64,000 nucleotides of DNA. Origin: Gambelia wislizenii (taxonomy: Eukaryota; Chordata; Lepidosauria; Squamata; Crotaphytidae). The notes beneath the pieces were generated by a model. The model saw only the letters and a list, made by a program, of their open reading frames with translations. It ran no database searches and was not told the DNA's origin. The translations under genes were made by a program, and so were the position numbers. Below are positions 19,456 to 32,706 of the stretch, one piece after another (position 1 is the stretch's first letter; every line of letters starts with the position of its first letter). The DNA is taken from NCBI GenBank assembly GCA_030847615.1, contig JAUMIR010000002.1, forward strand, positions 199,561,809 to 199,625,808. The letters run 5' to 3'.

Positions 19456-22400
19456 ATCATTCTAAGGATTAATTAGAAGAAATCATTTTCTCCCCCATTC
19501 CTAGCATGCATTGCACATAAACAGCATTCATCAGTTAAAAAAATCCCAGAAGGCAACTTGTGTCACTTTAAAACATTTTATATATGTACATGTTTTACCT
19601 TTTTATATGTTGACATGTATTAGTGGATTTTTGTCATAGTAGCTGTGTGAACAAAACAGTTTGGGTGCAGAGGAGAGCTCTTTCCGTTCATTTCTAGAGC
19701 GGCAAGATTAATTGATACATTTCATGCAGGAGGCTACTGAGGGATGTACTGGTGAAATCTGTACACATGAAAGAGCCATCTAAAATTCAGAACTAGGTGT
19801 TCCCCTGAAAGCAGTGAGTGAGGATTTTGTCCAATTTAGTTTTAGCTAACATAACACACATTTTTAAATAAATTACACACAAAGAATTTGAGATTTTTGA
19901 GACTATTATTATCATTGCTGAGGTGATTTTTCATATATAACAATAAAGCACAATACAATAAACAAGAAAATGTAGACCAAATCATTAAACAGTACATGGA
20001 CTAGTTAGTATTTTCAGGAAACACGCTACCATTAATTCAATGAAATCAATCTGCTTAATTATTTAATATGTAGTTTTTATCATAATTCATTTACACTGTT
20101 GTTCCATAAATTGGTATGGGACTTAGGTGGGAAATAAGCCTTTTTGTTAATATTAGTTTAATTTAAAAAATTGAAACCATATATAAACTTATTCTGAGTT
20201 AGCATGTTCCTTGACTCTCTGATCTGACATTCTAATTTTCCCATCATGGCAAGAGACCAAAGTCTTGAAAGTGTCAGAAGGTGGAGGAAAGCAAAATGGG
20301 CAAATCCAGCCATTCCCAAAAGATTCCAAAGCTTTCTAGAGCTCTTTGGACATTCCTTCCCACAGAGATGATTAAAAGGAAGTTACCATCTTGTGTACTT
20401 TATTTTTTATATTTTAAAATTGGCTTTTTCTAAACTTACAGAAAATGTTTCCCCAGGAGGGGGGCAGGATTTAACACTGAAGTGCTATCTCTGAAAATAA
20501 AGAGGTTGATGAAGTTATAAAGTCATTGCTTGAATTTAATCCTTTTCTTATCTAATGGAAATTTGAGGATGTGTTAGAAATTTAGCAGCAGGTCAGCAAA
20601 ATAAAGAATAAAATAAAATAAAAGCCCACAAAAGTGGGCTTTTCTTCCTCCTTAAACGTTCATTAAGTTCCAGTCCTATACACACTTAGCTACAAGCTTC
20701 ACTGAACCATCAGGACTTCTGAGTCAACATGTACAGCAAGGAAATGTTGTACGCTGATTTTAAACAGGCATGTATTCTTTCACAGCTTCATACTGTAAGG
20801 CATTCATTGCATCCCTTCTCTGCAAGTTCTTAATAACATAATTAGAAACATCTGGCAAGTCCTATTGAAATGTATGGGGCTACTCCTTTGCCTGATGCTG
20901 AAGTGATGTTAAACATAAACTGATGTGTTAAACATGGTGAAGTGCTTTATTGCCTATGGCTAGACAGGCACATGGTTCCAATTTGGCATATTATTTTAGC
21001 CCCCACCCCACCCCCAATCTATACATTTAGGAGTGAATTGTCCTTCTCCCAATCATTTTATTTGGGCGTGTTGGTCCAAGGCATGTATATTGAGCTTTTT
21101 ACTGTTAAAATGGCTTTCCCCATTTATTTTACTATTTGAAGCAGGCAGATTCATATAGCTTTTAGTGTGTGGAAGTGTATGTGAGTATTCTGAGGATGTG
21201 TGGGCAACATTGGTTCTCCAGGAGGGCCAGACCCATCCCCACTTTTCTCCCCACACTCTGAAAAATGTATTTTTTTAAAAATCCTAATGTTCCCAACAAC
21301 CCCAAGGGTTCACTTCCAGTGGACTTCTGTTTATTTAAAGGGCCCTTCTGGGCCTAAAATGGAGAATGTGGTGAAATGTCCTTCATACCTCATTGCCATT
21401 TGGGGCAAAAAGGGGAGGGGTTCAAAAAATCAGAAAAAAATATTGAGGCCCGTGGGACTCAAAAGTAGCCTTGGTTGCACTTTCCCCACCCCTGTATGGT
21501 CCTCGTATATAAAAAAAAAAGAGGCAAGCAGGAAGTGTCAGCTGTCAGGTATGGAAGAAGCATCACATTTCTAGTGCCATAAACACTTCGGCAGCTAAAT
21601 AAAGCTGCCCAAGTGAATGGGCAGGTAATGGGCCCATGGTAGCAGTGAATGCTGCATGGACTCCAAGGATACCAGCTTGGGGGAAAGTTGTTGACCCACC
21701 CCTTAGGGTTGCTTCCCTCATGACTGCCAATCTTCCATCCCCTACCCTGACAACAACTCATAGGACAAGGACAGGGAAGAAGGGAACCAGCCCAAGTTAT
21801 TTTCAGAATGGGCAGTGAGGAAAGGCCTGGAGGAACAAGACACAGGCCAGGTGATGGAGTGGTGGCTGCTGAGAGCTGCCAATCTCAGTGAACCAGTTCC
21901 TCTCCAGTCACATAATTCCTGTTTCCTGTGGTGAACAGCAAGGGTGTGGCAAGCCATAACTTGACTGGAACAGGGTGTATGTGTGTCCCCTGCTATGAAA
22001 GTTCTTGATAAGCACAGCTAAGCAAAGGTTGATCAAATAAACCAGTCTGGACTGTTGGTAAACTATTATGCTTCCTGAAGCTGATATGTAATGTTGCTTT
22101 GCTTGGTGATCATCCCACTGTTTCTGTTTAATCCCCTCCCCCTACTTTGCTCCCACAGCCTGTTATGCCCTGCCTCTCAGAGGACAGTGAGGAGAAATCT
22201 GAAAGCTTGGATAGCATGCCTGACCTAGAGCAGAGTGACAGCAGCCACCACATGCTGAGGAAGTGTCCAGCAGCTAGAGGTCTCTGAGGGACAGAGTGTC
22301 CAGCAGGCTCACTCATCTGAGCAACAGAATATTCCATAGCCACAAACCCCAGAGGAACAGTTTTTTAGCCAGTTTTACTCAGTCGTCAAGAGAAGGAATT

Positions 22401-25400
22401 TTCCCGATGCTCAGAGCAATTAATTAGGAAGCAGGAAGCAATCAGGCAACACCTGCGAGACTCAGCTGGACCAAAAATAACCAGCACCTCCTCTGGAAGA
22501 GCATGGCTGACAACCAACCTGTTTGTGATTCTTGACTGACTACCTGCTATCTTGAACCCTGTCTTTGCCTTCGTGACTTCATCTCTGGATTACCCTGTTG
22601 AATTATTTGCTCGGCTTCCTGTCTCTCTGTGTTTGACTTCTAGGACTAGACTGCATTTACCCTCTGTGCTGGTAAGCTGAATAGACTTGGCTACTCCCTT
22701 TGAACTGTGAAAGTTGATTTATTGGGTCTCTGCAGCCTGCCCCAAGAAATATAGGACACAGCCCCTCTGTAAACTGGAGAAGTGGCCAGCCTTCACTCTC
22801 TACCTTTAAATTAAGATTTACTGTACTTCAGTGATGGTTTTTGGATTGAGTAGGGGAGTAAGCATTTAACCCAAAATGGTGGAAGATGGAACTGGTGGCT
22901 TCAGTGTCAGTGGAGTGGTGAATATGATCAGGTTTTAAATGAGCTTTCCAAAGTACTTGCCCCTTTTCCCAAACTACCGTGCAGCACCATGGATAAGCCC
23001 TTTCAAGTGTGGATGCAAATCCCCCCCCTTCCCTTCCCCATTCACCTGACTCCATGAGCTGCCCATGGGATACCTATAAAGCAATGACAGACTTTCTTTT
23101 AGATCTCTACAAATGCCATGACCCAGTTGCTACTTGGAATATTGTGAAATACAATGGAGTGCAATGATTTGGCCATGGCATGATCTAGATGCTTCCAAAA
23201 AGTGAAGTAGTGTCCATGGCTATAAATGCATAAGTCCACTCTTAGCAAAATTCATCACACTCACTCTGCACACACACAGGGGAAAAATATAGCATGACAT
23301 AAAAGGTTGAGGGGAGAGAACAGGCTCCATGTCAAAGGAGTCCATAGCTACCACTGAGAAAGCACTAGGTGGATACAGCCTCTTGTTACAAGGCCTGAGT
23401 GATTCTCTCACTCTGACCCAACTATTGACTCCTCCCTCAGTCTAAGGCCTTCCTTCTAGCTTCCATGAGCTCCTAGCCTTCCATGAGCTGCCTGCTTTAG
23501 CTGTACTTCCATGCCTCCACTTGCCAGCCCCTTCCCTCCTTTCCTTGCCTTCCAGCCCCAGGACCATGCCTGGGGCCCTATCCTCTACTTGTGAGGCCAT
23601 CCTCCTCTTCTTCCACCAGACCCAGATGTCTCTCTTCCCAGCACCAGCTCAGGACCTGTTCAACCTATGCCTGTGGGTAATGTCATTTCTTGATACCACT
23701 GGGCACTGCTGAGCGAGACAGGCAGGGGGAATCAGGAATCAACCCTAGCAGGTTGCCACCATAGGATAGAAATGTACCGTATTTAAATTTAGCTAATGAA
23801 CCAATATTCATGTGGGCAAGGACTTTTCTTGAATGTCCTTAAAACTGCAGAAACAAGGGTTAGGGAACAGCTCAGCCACAATCTATTTCTTAGAGAGGAT
23901 TCAGTTTTTAGCTAAGCTGTCACATCTGCACCTGAACCAATGTTCCATTTTTCTCTTCTTTCTATCCCCCCTCTTCTTCCTTTCTGTTTTTCCTTGTCAG
24001 GAAGGTTTGAAGATTCACTTACAGAAGGAACTGACCAGCATGGCATTGTTGGAGCTTTGCTTCCCCACAGACTTATGGATTTGCTGTCAAATTTGTGTTG
24101 TTGGTGAACCAGATTGCATTTTAAACTAAGATGATATGCTGGGGTGCGTGGGGAGACAACATGGGAATTAAACTACAGTGACAATGCCAGGTGGAGAAGT
24201 TAGGAAGAACAGCAGGCGATGTTGTCTTAAAATGAGCTGCGCTTTAAGAAAAGAGACAAAGTACTACAGGGGATAAGCAAATGTGCCACTACAGCATCTA
24301 TTTTCAGATTTGCAATATGCAGCTCACAATTTTGTAATCTTTGCCTCCAGGAAGAAGTGAACATTAGGATTCTCCAGTTCTTTTCTGTCTCAGTTTTCAG
24401 TCTGAAATAGAAGGGAATTCCCCTCTAATCCCTGCTACCAATTCAGAAACCAATCCTTTCCCTTGACTTTTGGAATTTACCTTTTTGGTCTCCACCTACC
24501 AGAAGTCACCAGCCACCATGGGTGCTGAGGATTCTGGGAATTGCCATCTAGAAAGTAATTTGCCCCAACTCTACTCCTCTTCTGTTCCTTCAAACCCATG
24601 CTGGTATATTGGCAGTGGTGATGTGGCAGCTGCAGTGTGCTGGGGCAGGGAGAAGCAGGGAAAATCTAAGCGGAATCATTTCCCATTGAGGAAATAGCTC
24701 ACTTTATTTTTGAACCCCACCAATCCCATGCAGGCCACTTGTGGTTCCCTCTTCTCAATAGCACTGGTGGCTCCCATGTCAGTGTGTATGTGTGTGGAGA
24801 GGGGGCGGTGGGGTGTGAGTGCACTCTGGATTTTAGTCTGAAGTCTAAATGAGCCATCCAAGGTGCTGAAGCTATTTTGGTGACAGATCCCTGCCTTTAA
24901 AGTTCATACTAAAACCCCAAGTAGATTTACTGTCCCATTGCAATGGAAGCCACCAGCTACCACTGCTCTTTTTCTGTCGGCTTGTTGGTGAACATAAAAT
25001 CTCCTTATAAGATACAGTCACTTGGTAGTCTCCTGTCTTCTTTTCCCTTTAAACCTCCTCAGGTTTTCAACATTTGGACTGCAGACAGAGCTACTTCTGC
25101 CAGAAAAATGCAAGATGGTGCTTATAGGGAATCACATTTGACTTGAAAGCTATTATGCCTTCCAGGTGAAATGAAACAGATGCTCTAGAGGAGGAGGGAG
25201 CAGAAGGTAAATTGGGATCTATTGGTAGCATTCCGAGTGATTTCCAGGAGATTGGCAAGGTTTTCTGACTCCAGCAGCTCAACAAGAGTGACATCAAAAA
25301 GTCTTTGTTCCCCCTGCTAAATCAAGAAAATTGAGCAGCCAAGCCGGGTGGGGTGGGGGATGTTGTATTTGAAAGGACTTGAGAGCTTTGTTCTCATTAT

Positions 25401-26214
25401 CAGACCAGTACAGAAAGGTCTGGGCTAGGTGTACAGAGTCACAGTTTCCTGTTTCTTGGTATATGTCCACTTGCTCAAGCCACTTTTTTGCCGCAGGATC
25501 TGGTTGGTAGATCAAGCTTGAAATCTCTCTACTTCTCCATAACAGCTCTATTAAATGTGAACTACACAACTTGTCATCCTCTCAAAACCTGCCCTACACA
25601 AATCCTGAATTTTGCTCTGCCACCCACAAATGTGCTGCTGATAGATCTAGTCAGGTTTCCTAAATAACACCCCCAAATCCAACATTGTCATTTTCACTCA
25701 ATACATATGCCAAAGTTTTGCAGTAGTTTGTAGCAGGTTTTCACAGCTTCTAGCCTGCAAGCCCATCAGCCGCCTCCAAATATGTAGCTGGTGGCCATGC
25801 TCCAAGGAGATGCCTCCAAGAAACATTCTCTGCTGCTTCTCCCGCATGCCCCCAAACCTCTCTTTCACACTTTACATGTTTGCTGCACCAAGGTAGTGCC
25901 AGTTATAACAATTATCCATAAAACAAGAAGTGCTGCATGAAGTGTGAAGCATGTTTTCAGACACCAGGAGGTTCTTTAATACAGGAAAAGATTTTAGTGA
26001 GGTGCTGTGCCTTAGATTAGCATCAAATTGACTGGAGGTTAATGATTCTCAGTACCTTGGAAGGAAGCAGTGGATGAGACAAAAAATATAGCTACAACTC
26101 TTGGCTAGCTGAATAAAATCTTATGTTTACATCTCTCCTGTTTAATTTTCATTTCTCATCAATGACATTTGTGTTTTATAGGCTCAGAGGAGCACTCCAA
26201 GTCTTTATAACACC
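19456..26214. other. Long stretch without recognised genes
   Basis: About 6.8 kb of mixed composition. I find no exon with plausible protein similarity, RNA gene or clear transposon terminus. The part 21990-22760 looks repeat-like (an acidic-coding stretch near 22165-22245 followed by dense CT-rich text to about 22740) but I cannot place it. A stretch near 22970-23040 is C/CT-rich. Confidence 0.45.
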
Positions 26215-26345
26215 CTCCCCCAACCTGGTATCTTCCAGATGCATTATACTACAGTTCCCATGACCCCCAGCCAGCATGGGCAGGAGCTCTGTAACCTGGG
26301 CATAGTGGGAGTTTTAGTTCAACACAGTTCCAGGTAGGGAAAGGC
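26215..26345. repeat. Palindromic hairpin MITE
   Basis: The left arm CCAACCTGGTATCTTCCAGA, ACTACAGTTCCCATGACCCC pairs with the right arm CATAGTGGGAGTTTTAGTTC, CAGTTCCAGGTAGGGAAAGG around a CAGCCAGCATGGGC centre. Related hairpins lie near 13000, 30890, 32970 and 39660. Confidence 0.65.
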
Positions 26346-26626
26346 TGTTTTACAATGTCAAATTAACATTGACTGTGATATGACAGGGATTCCCCCCGCC
26401 TTCTTGGAATAAATCCGATCACTCTAAATGGATCCACATCTTAAAAATGCTAACATGTCACATTTTCTGGCATTTTATTTTTCAAAAGATTCCCTTGGTT
26501 TCTTAATTCCCCTTCAAACTTCAATATCTTTTCAAGAGAACAGCGTCTCTCCAGGCTGGCAGGCCAGCTAAATTACTAGTTAATTATTGCTGCAGGAATG
26601 ATTTGATTTGTAATCAGCAGTCTGAA

Positions 26627-28005
26627 GTTGTTGTTACTTGTCATCAAGTTGACTTCAGCTTATGCCAACTTTATGAATGAGAGATCTCCAAGAGCCCTGG
26701 TCATCAAGTGCCTGCTCAGATCTTGCATGTCAGTCATGGCTTCCTTGACTGAATCAAACCCCCTGTAATGCAGTCTTCCACTTTTCCTACTGCCTTCCAC
26801 TTTGCTGAGCATTATCATCTTAACCAGTGAGTCATATCATTTTAAGATTTGTCCAAAGTACAAAGTACAAAGTACAAAGTCATCTTGCAGTGAAAATAAT
26901 TCTCATGGAATTCACTGGGAATACAATCTGTCTAAATGGGATCCCACATCAATTTGCTGTACTCAGAAAGAGTGGGGACAAATCTTTTTTAAAAGCTCCA
27001 TGGGGAATGGGTATTCCTGCTCATTGGGACAAACGATTTGATATGAATCACTTAACCATAGGAGAGGAAGTGCAAAGCTGATTGGCTGCCTGAGTGTGGG
27101 GCGGGGCTTGCTAACAAGGCAAGCATCCGCTGCCACCATGTTGGATTTTCATCTTAGCGAGTGAATGCTAAGGTGATAAAATGGAGTGGGATTTTTTTTG
27201 CTGTTCTGTTAAATTGAAAAATCCCTCTATCACACCTTGGACATCTTGTTTCTTTGTAAAATTTGGCAGCAGCAAATTGAGGTAAGTACCAATGTAAGTA
27301 AATCACTCACAGCTGCCATCTTGCATGCAACACTTATGGGGGCAAAAATACAATTAAAACAAGTCACAGCTGCTGTAAAATGCCATTACTGCGAGGCACT
27401 CCAGGGGTTTTGCCTCATATAGACTAGCCCTTGGCTTCTAGCTCAGGCCTGATTTGCTCAAGTAACCATTCATTTGTCTTTTTAGCTGCCCATGATAGTC
27501 GTAGAACTCTCATCCAGCACCATATTTCAAAGGCATTGGTTTTCTTTCTATCAGCTTCTTCACTGTCCTGCTTTCATACCAATGTATAGAAATCAGAAAT
27601 ACTGTACTATGACATGCATGAATCTGACTATTGATATATCTTCACACTTGAGGATCTTATCTAGTTCTTTCATAGCTGCCCTTCCAAGCCTTTCTCTTCT
27701 TCTGATTTCTCAACTGCAATGATCATTTTGATAATTGACTTAGCCAAGGTATATAACATCTTTAACTATTTTGATATCTTCATTACCTACTTTAAAGTTA
27801 TGTAAATCATATTTGGCTGGTGGGGTTTTTTAACATTTACCTTAACTCTGCTTTTGCACTTTCTTTCTTAACTTTCATCAATAGTAGTTCCAAGTCTTCT
27901 GCAGGGAATATGGGATCATCTGCATATCTTAAATTGTTGATGTCCCTTCCCTGTTTTTTCATGCCTCCTTCCACTGGCAGTGTCAAGGCTGGACATAAAA
28001 TAATT
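26627..28005 (-). mobile_element. RTE/BovB-like LINE fragment, split in two
   Basis: Minus-strand text 27975-27850 gives RDINNLRYADDPIFPAEDLE, with the YADD polymerase motif in an RTE/BovB context. Further 3' comes a decayed CAFEIWCWMRVLRLSW-type segment (around 27530-27440) matching the RTE C-terminal IDAFELWCWRRLLRV pattern. The 3' end at 26627-26885 has a SKVEGSRKSGRLHYR remnant and terminates in a GTTGTTGTT run (AACAACAAC in element sense). Between 26886 and about 27431 lies unrelated sequence that separates the two parts. Many stops and frame changes. Confidence 0.75.
26849..26880. repeat. CAAAGTA heptamer tandem
   Basis: Four consecutive copies of a 7-bp unit (CAAAGTA) inside the RTE 3' region, where related copies normally have a single CCAAAGTAC. 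A local expansion within a dead element. Confidence 0.8.
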
Positions 28006-28227
28006 AAAAGCTAAGGATATGGCTCTTCGTATTGCCAAGGCCCAAAGGATGACTATTAGGGTAGTTATTCCTTGACACCAAACATCCTCATAGTATTACC
28101 ATCTGAGCAGAGACCAATAGCTGATTCCAGAATACCAGCCTACTACTGGCCCGTTACAGGTGGCTTCAGTGTATCGAGTTTAGGTATTTCTGCTGGATCT
28201 AAGGAGAGATTTGGGGACTAGCTAAAT

Positions 28228-28663
28228 CAGGGGTAGGCAGCTGTGGAAAGCTAGGAGGCTACATTAGCCCCCTGGAGACCTTGCAGGGGGGAACACACCC
28301 CATTAAAAAAAAAACTTTTTTATCCCCAAATGTTCCCCAACACTCTTTAAGGGCCGTGGGAGGGCATTTTTGCTGTGTTTTAGACCCCCTTGGGCCATTT
28401 TAGGCCCAGGAGGGGCTTTTTCACCCTTCCAAACCCTGAAGTGACCAGAAGTTATTTCTGTTTTTTTAAAGGCTTTTCCTGGACAAATACGGCTCAAGGG
28501 GACCTAAAAACAATGTAGAAGCCATTTGGGGGTATTTCAGAGCAAAATAAAATAATATATATTTTTTACAAAAAATATTTTTGACTCCAGAGGGACCCTG
28601 AGGACCATAACAATGCCCCCATGGGCTGCATGTGATCTGTGGGTTGCACTTTGCCCACCTCTG
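28228..28663. mobile_element. hAT-like MITE (family H3)
   Basis: The ends CAGGGGTAGGCAGCTGTGG and the complement of CAGAGGTGGGCAAAGTGC form an inverted repeat typical of hAT elements. The body is C/T- and A-run-rich without coding capacity. The 8-bp flanks (AGCTAAAT, GGGGAGAT) do not clearly match. Confidence 0.65.
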
Positions 28664-28783
28664 GGGGAGATAAACAGTTAGGAAGGAGTTGGGAGTTTCC
28701 AGTGGCCTGTGGGACAGAGCCATACACAAAAGTTATTTATATATCCAGAACACCTGGGTGGGCCTCCAGATGTTCAGCTTCTA

Positions 28784-28969
28784 CAGTGGGCCCTTACTAT
28801 CTACTGGGGTTTGGTTCCAGAACCCCCCGTGGATACCAAAATCCATGGATGCTCAAGTCCCATTATATACAATGGCATAGCAAAATGGTGTCCCTTATAT
28901 AAAATGACACAATCAAGCTTTGCTTTTCTGAAGTTTTTTTTTGGGGGGGGGGATTTGGAGAGCCAACTG
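28784..28969. mobile_element. pogo-like MITE P5
   Basis: TA|CAGTGGGCCCTTACTATCTA at the left and GGAGAGCCAACTG|TA at the right. The body (GGTTCCAGAACCCCCCGTGG, CCATTATATACAATGGCAT) matches the copy at 52667-52881 in inverse orientation. Confidence 0.75.
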
Positions 28970-29512
28970 TACTTTCATCATCACTGACCAGCATAGTCAA
29001 AAGTGAGGGGTGCTGGGAGTCCAATAATATCTAGGAGGCAACACATTCCTCATTCCTGAACTAAAATGTCAATCCTTCCCAAATGCAGGGGGTGGAGGGG
29101 AGGAGGTATTGACACCTTATCCTTATTTTTCTAGTGGCTGTCAAGAGCTGCTGACCTAGTGAAATGTATAACTGGTCCCTCTCAATGGAGAAACGTGCAG
29201 CCCTGGTTTTGCCTACCTAAAGTTACCTTTGGCTTCTCCTGGGTGGAACAGTGTTAACAACTCTGGAGAAAAGGGCACATCACAGCTCCCTTGATCCATA
29301 GTAACTATTAAAAGTGAGACTGGGGGCGGGGGAGAGGGAGAGTTAAATTGTACTCAGGATTTTAAAAAAGATGTAAGCACCCACTTTATTTAAGTTTGCA
29401 GGTACAGTAGTTAAATGTCACTCATGTGTGAGTCACAATCTTCTTAGGGTAGTGAAGATCACCAGGTTCCTTCTTCTTAGGCTCACATTCTTTGAGCACC
29501 TCCACTGGAGGT

Positions 29513-29753
29513 CAGAGATCCTTTCACACTACATAACTATAGCACTATGATTCCACTTTAATACCCATGGCTCCGTTCTCTAGAATGCTGGGGCTTGAAG
29601 TTGAGGGAGGAATATTTTTAATTCCCAGCCAGTGAGCTCCTCTGGTGCTTCTGACCAAACTACAAACCCCAGGATTCTGTAGGAGGCAACCATGGAAGTT
29701 AAATTGGAATCAAAGTGCTATAATTGTGTAGTTATTATGAAAGGGCCCTTGGT
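29513..29753. mobile_element. Long-TIR MITE, family M, copy 1
   Basis: The left arm TTTCACACTACATAACTATA plus GCACTATGATTCCACTTTAA mirrors the right arm TTAAATTGGAATCAAAGTGC plus TATAATTGTGTAGTTATTAT. The inverted repeats cover over 40 bp at each end; the core contains a CAGCCAGTGAGCTCCTCTGG segment. Three related copies lie at 47722, 48448 and 50843. Terminal CAGRG/CTTTCA bases fit a hAT origin, which is inference. Confidence 0.7.
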
Positions 29754-30437
29754 AAATCAAAACAGTGAGGTCCTGAGGAAGGGCTATATTTGGCCTGGAT
29801 TCCAAGTACCAAAGGATGTGGAGGTTAATGGCACATTTTGACTGCAAACTCTAGTCATGAGCCTTCACTGTGCTACATAGGTGTGGATGTACAGTCTGAT
29901 TACAAAGGCAATGGCCCATTAAATACACATGTTCACAGATGAGGGGCATGCTCCAACTTTTAAGCACTTCTAAAACTCATTGGTTTTGATGAGAGTTAAG
30001 CATGCGCTTCGTAGAACAACATGATCTGAATTGTAAGTTCTCTTGTCATATAATTTGCATTCCCCCCCCACCTCTTGTTTGGTGGATTATTAGAATGCAA
30101 TGCTCTGAATTACTCTTTTTTCTCCTCAATCTCTTCTCTTTTGAACTCTGTTTTCACTTAAAGTGATGCTTCTTTTCAAAATAAAAATAATAAGTACGGT
30201 ATCTGTAGGCCATATACTATAATGCCTTCATGGCAATGCATGATGCTTTTAACCTATAAGCTGAAATGATAATACTGTACCTTTTTTAAAAAGTTCTGTA
30301 ACCTGCTGAACCACACGGTGGCTCTATATGTGTTTCAACATATTATGTGTGTATTAGGAAGATTTTTCTTTGTATGAACCTGGAACCAGGAATTCACAAA
30401 CATATCTTGCACCAGTCTTCATGTAAGGGATCTACTT

Positions 30438-30774
30438 CAGTGACCTTTCCTTTATCAGGGAGCCCCTTTAAATATATTTTGTTGTCACGGACCCCCTAGA
30501 CTTAACATCAACATTATCACCACCACCACCACCACCCAGTTACATCCATTAAACGTTCCCTCAGAGGCACTGGGGTGGGGGGGAGGGAAGACTTTTCTTC
30601 TGCTTCTTCCGGCAAGTTTGTGGTTGGAGCAGTTTGGACAGCAATGTGCAGGCCAAGGCAGCCTTTGCCTTGGCTCCTGTCATGTGGGCTGAGCAGCCTT
30701 CAAGCCTTCACAGACCCCCTATGAGGACATTACGGGCCCCTGGGGGTCCACGGACCACAGGTTAAGAACCACTG
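30438..30774 (-). mobile_element. hAT-like non-autonomous DNA transposon (family H), copy 2
   Basis: The right end GGTTAAGAACCACTG is the family terminus; the left end starts CAGTGACC. A perfect 8-bp duplication ATCTACTT flanks it (30430-30437 and 30775-30782), the size expected for hAT. The body matches the copy at 5349-5711 in opposite orientation. It also holds a (CAC)n run at 30520-30537. Confidence 0.9.
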
Positions 30775-30884
30775 ATCTACTTTACTGTTAAAGCACCAGT
30801 GAGCAGAAATTACAGCCTACTGACAAGTGTGATTCTTGTTCAAATGAATGTGATGGAACCCAGCAATGGTCTCAATTGGGGCGG

Positions 30885-31090
30885 CTAAAATATGGCCTTC
30901 TAGGTGTTGTTGTACCCCAGCTCTCAGCATTCCTCACCATTGGCTATGCTGGTCCTAGAGCTGCTAGGAGTGCAATTCCTACTTCTGGGCTGAATCCAAC
31001 ATTAGTCCTACCTAAAGCAGCCCCATTTAAATGAATGGAATTTAGGTTACTTGTGACTAACATTGGGCTAACATTGGATTTAGCCCATGC
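30885..31090. repeat. Two small palindromic MITEs side by side
   Basis: 30890-30985 resembles the hairpin MITE (GGTGTTGTTGTACCCCAGCT, CCATTGGCTATGCTGG). 30992-31088 has inverted ends GGGCTGAATCCAACATTAGT and CTAACATTGGATTTAGCCCA, related to the palindrome at 32707-32836. Confidence 0.5.
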
Positions 31091-32706
31091 TTCCCAGCTT
31101 GCCAAAGTTTATTGCTGAAATCAGGAGTGCAGCCCCTCAATGTGCATCCTGCGGCTCCCATGTTGCCCCCCCCACCACTGATCAATATAGCTGTTTCTAT
31201 GCTGATTGTGGTAGTACAAAGCACTAACTCAGAGTAAGGGGTGAAATCTCCTCCAAGAACCTCAAAGAAATAGGATCATGCTTTCAAACAGCTAAAGGCA
31301 ATGCATCAAGGCTCGTTAGGGTCATTGCGCAGTGGAGGATACTCTAGTCCCCCCCCCACTGCAAACTCAAAGTGGTCTCCCTTACCCACAACAACTCTGA
31401 TCTCACACACAATTGCTATGATAGGATGAGATGAAAACCTCCACTTTCCACCTCAACGTATGAACAGTTGTGTTGCCCTGCCCCTAATGTAGGATGTGGC
31501 CTTGCTGGGTGGTGGATACTGGAAATTGTAGTTCAATAAAATAATGTTTCTAAGCTCTGCTGAGAATATTTTATATCCTTGACCTAAACCAATGAATGCA
31601 TACATTTTATAAGGTTCCCAGATCTGAAGGAACTCTGGCCTTTTTCGTCAGTCTTCAGGACAAGGGGGCGGGGGGAAATATCAGGTCAAGATTGTTGCCT
31701 TGAGAAATATGTGTGTATGTTAGACTCTGTGTGTCTTGTGTGTGTGTTTTAAAAATGAATGGTGTCCTTTGTGCAATTGTTGTTGATGTTTAATGTATCC
31801 TGCTTAATGACTTTACCAGAGGCTGCCCCTTTTGACATCACCTTTGTAACATCACCAGGGTCCTCCCCCTCTGACATCACAAGGTGGTTGTCCTTAGGTC
31901 TCAAGTTTTGGCCCTGCAGCCTCTGGGTTTCAGATGGTCCTGACCTGGCAACCCTCATAGGTAGCCATAAATATTAAAGAACAGAATGCCATGTTGGAAA
32001 GCATGCACTGTATCAACAAGTGCATGATACAATGTGGGATAGTCATTAATTATTGGTCCAGTTCCAAATGTGAGTGAAGGGTTCAGTTGATTCTACTTTT
32101 AAATATACCTTGTCTTGCTCTTCCATTGATTTTCAAAGGTGGTCATTAGTATGCTGTTCTGGGAGAATGTGCTAATAAGTCATTAGTCATGTGCTACTTA
32201 AATAGTTGGCTTTGGCAAATGTAAATGCCCTGAAGCCTGATACTGCAGACTTCCATTGAGCTAGCATACTTTAAATGACTACCGTATGTGGATTTAGTAT
32301 AGTGGAACTCCAGGCCTTTCTGGAGTCCCTTGTGTTAAGAGTAATTATTTTCTGGAGAACCCAGAGGTTCTTCTGCAGCTTCTCAAGGATTCCTCCAGAA
32401 GAGGATTTTTAATGGGAGGCCAGCTTCTCTGAAACACCTTTTGCCCACCACTGCTGAGCATCACCTGAAGTGCTCCATTATCCAGAAGTATTGGCAGTAA
32501 TATACACTACATGCAAAGTTCATGTAGACCAAAGATAAGGCCCCACGTGTTTTGCAAATGTATTGTATATGAAAATAGATATTTATTTGCTCTAAATATG
32601 TTTCATTAATGGCAACATATATGTACTTATTGAAAACGCTTATATCATCCAAAGTGAATTACTAAAATTAAATTAATTCAAGGACTGTTTTATTTGCTGA
32701 TAGCAG
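31091..32706. other. No recognised gene or element
   Basis: AT-rich, with short GT-rich text near 31710-31750. Overlapping open frames at 31749-31977 on both strands have no family resemblance. Confidence 0.45.

Noticed and set aside
19264..19476. His-rich small protein
   Set aside because: Encoded by a triplet-repeat tract only.
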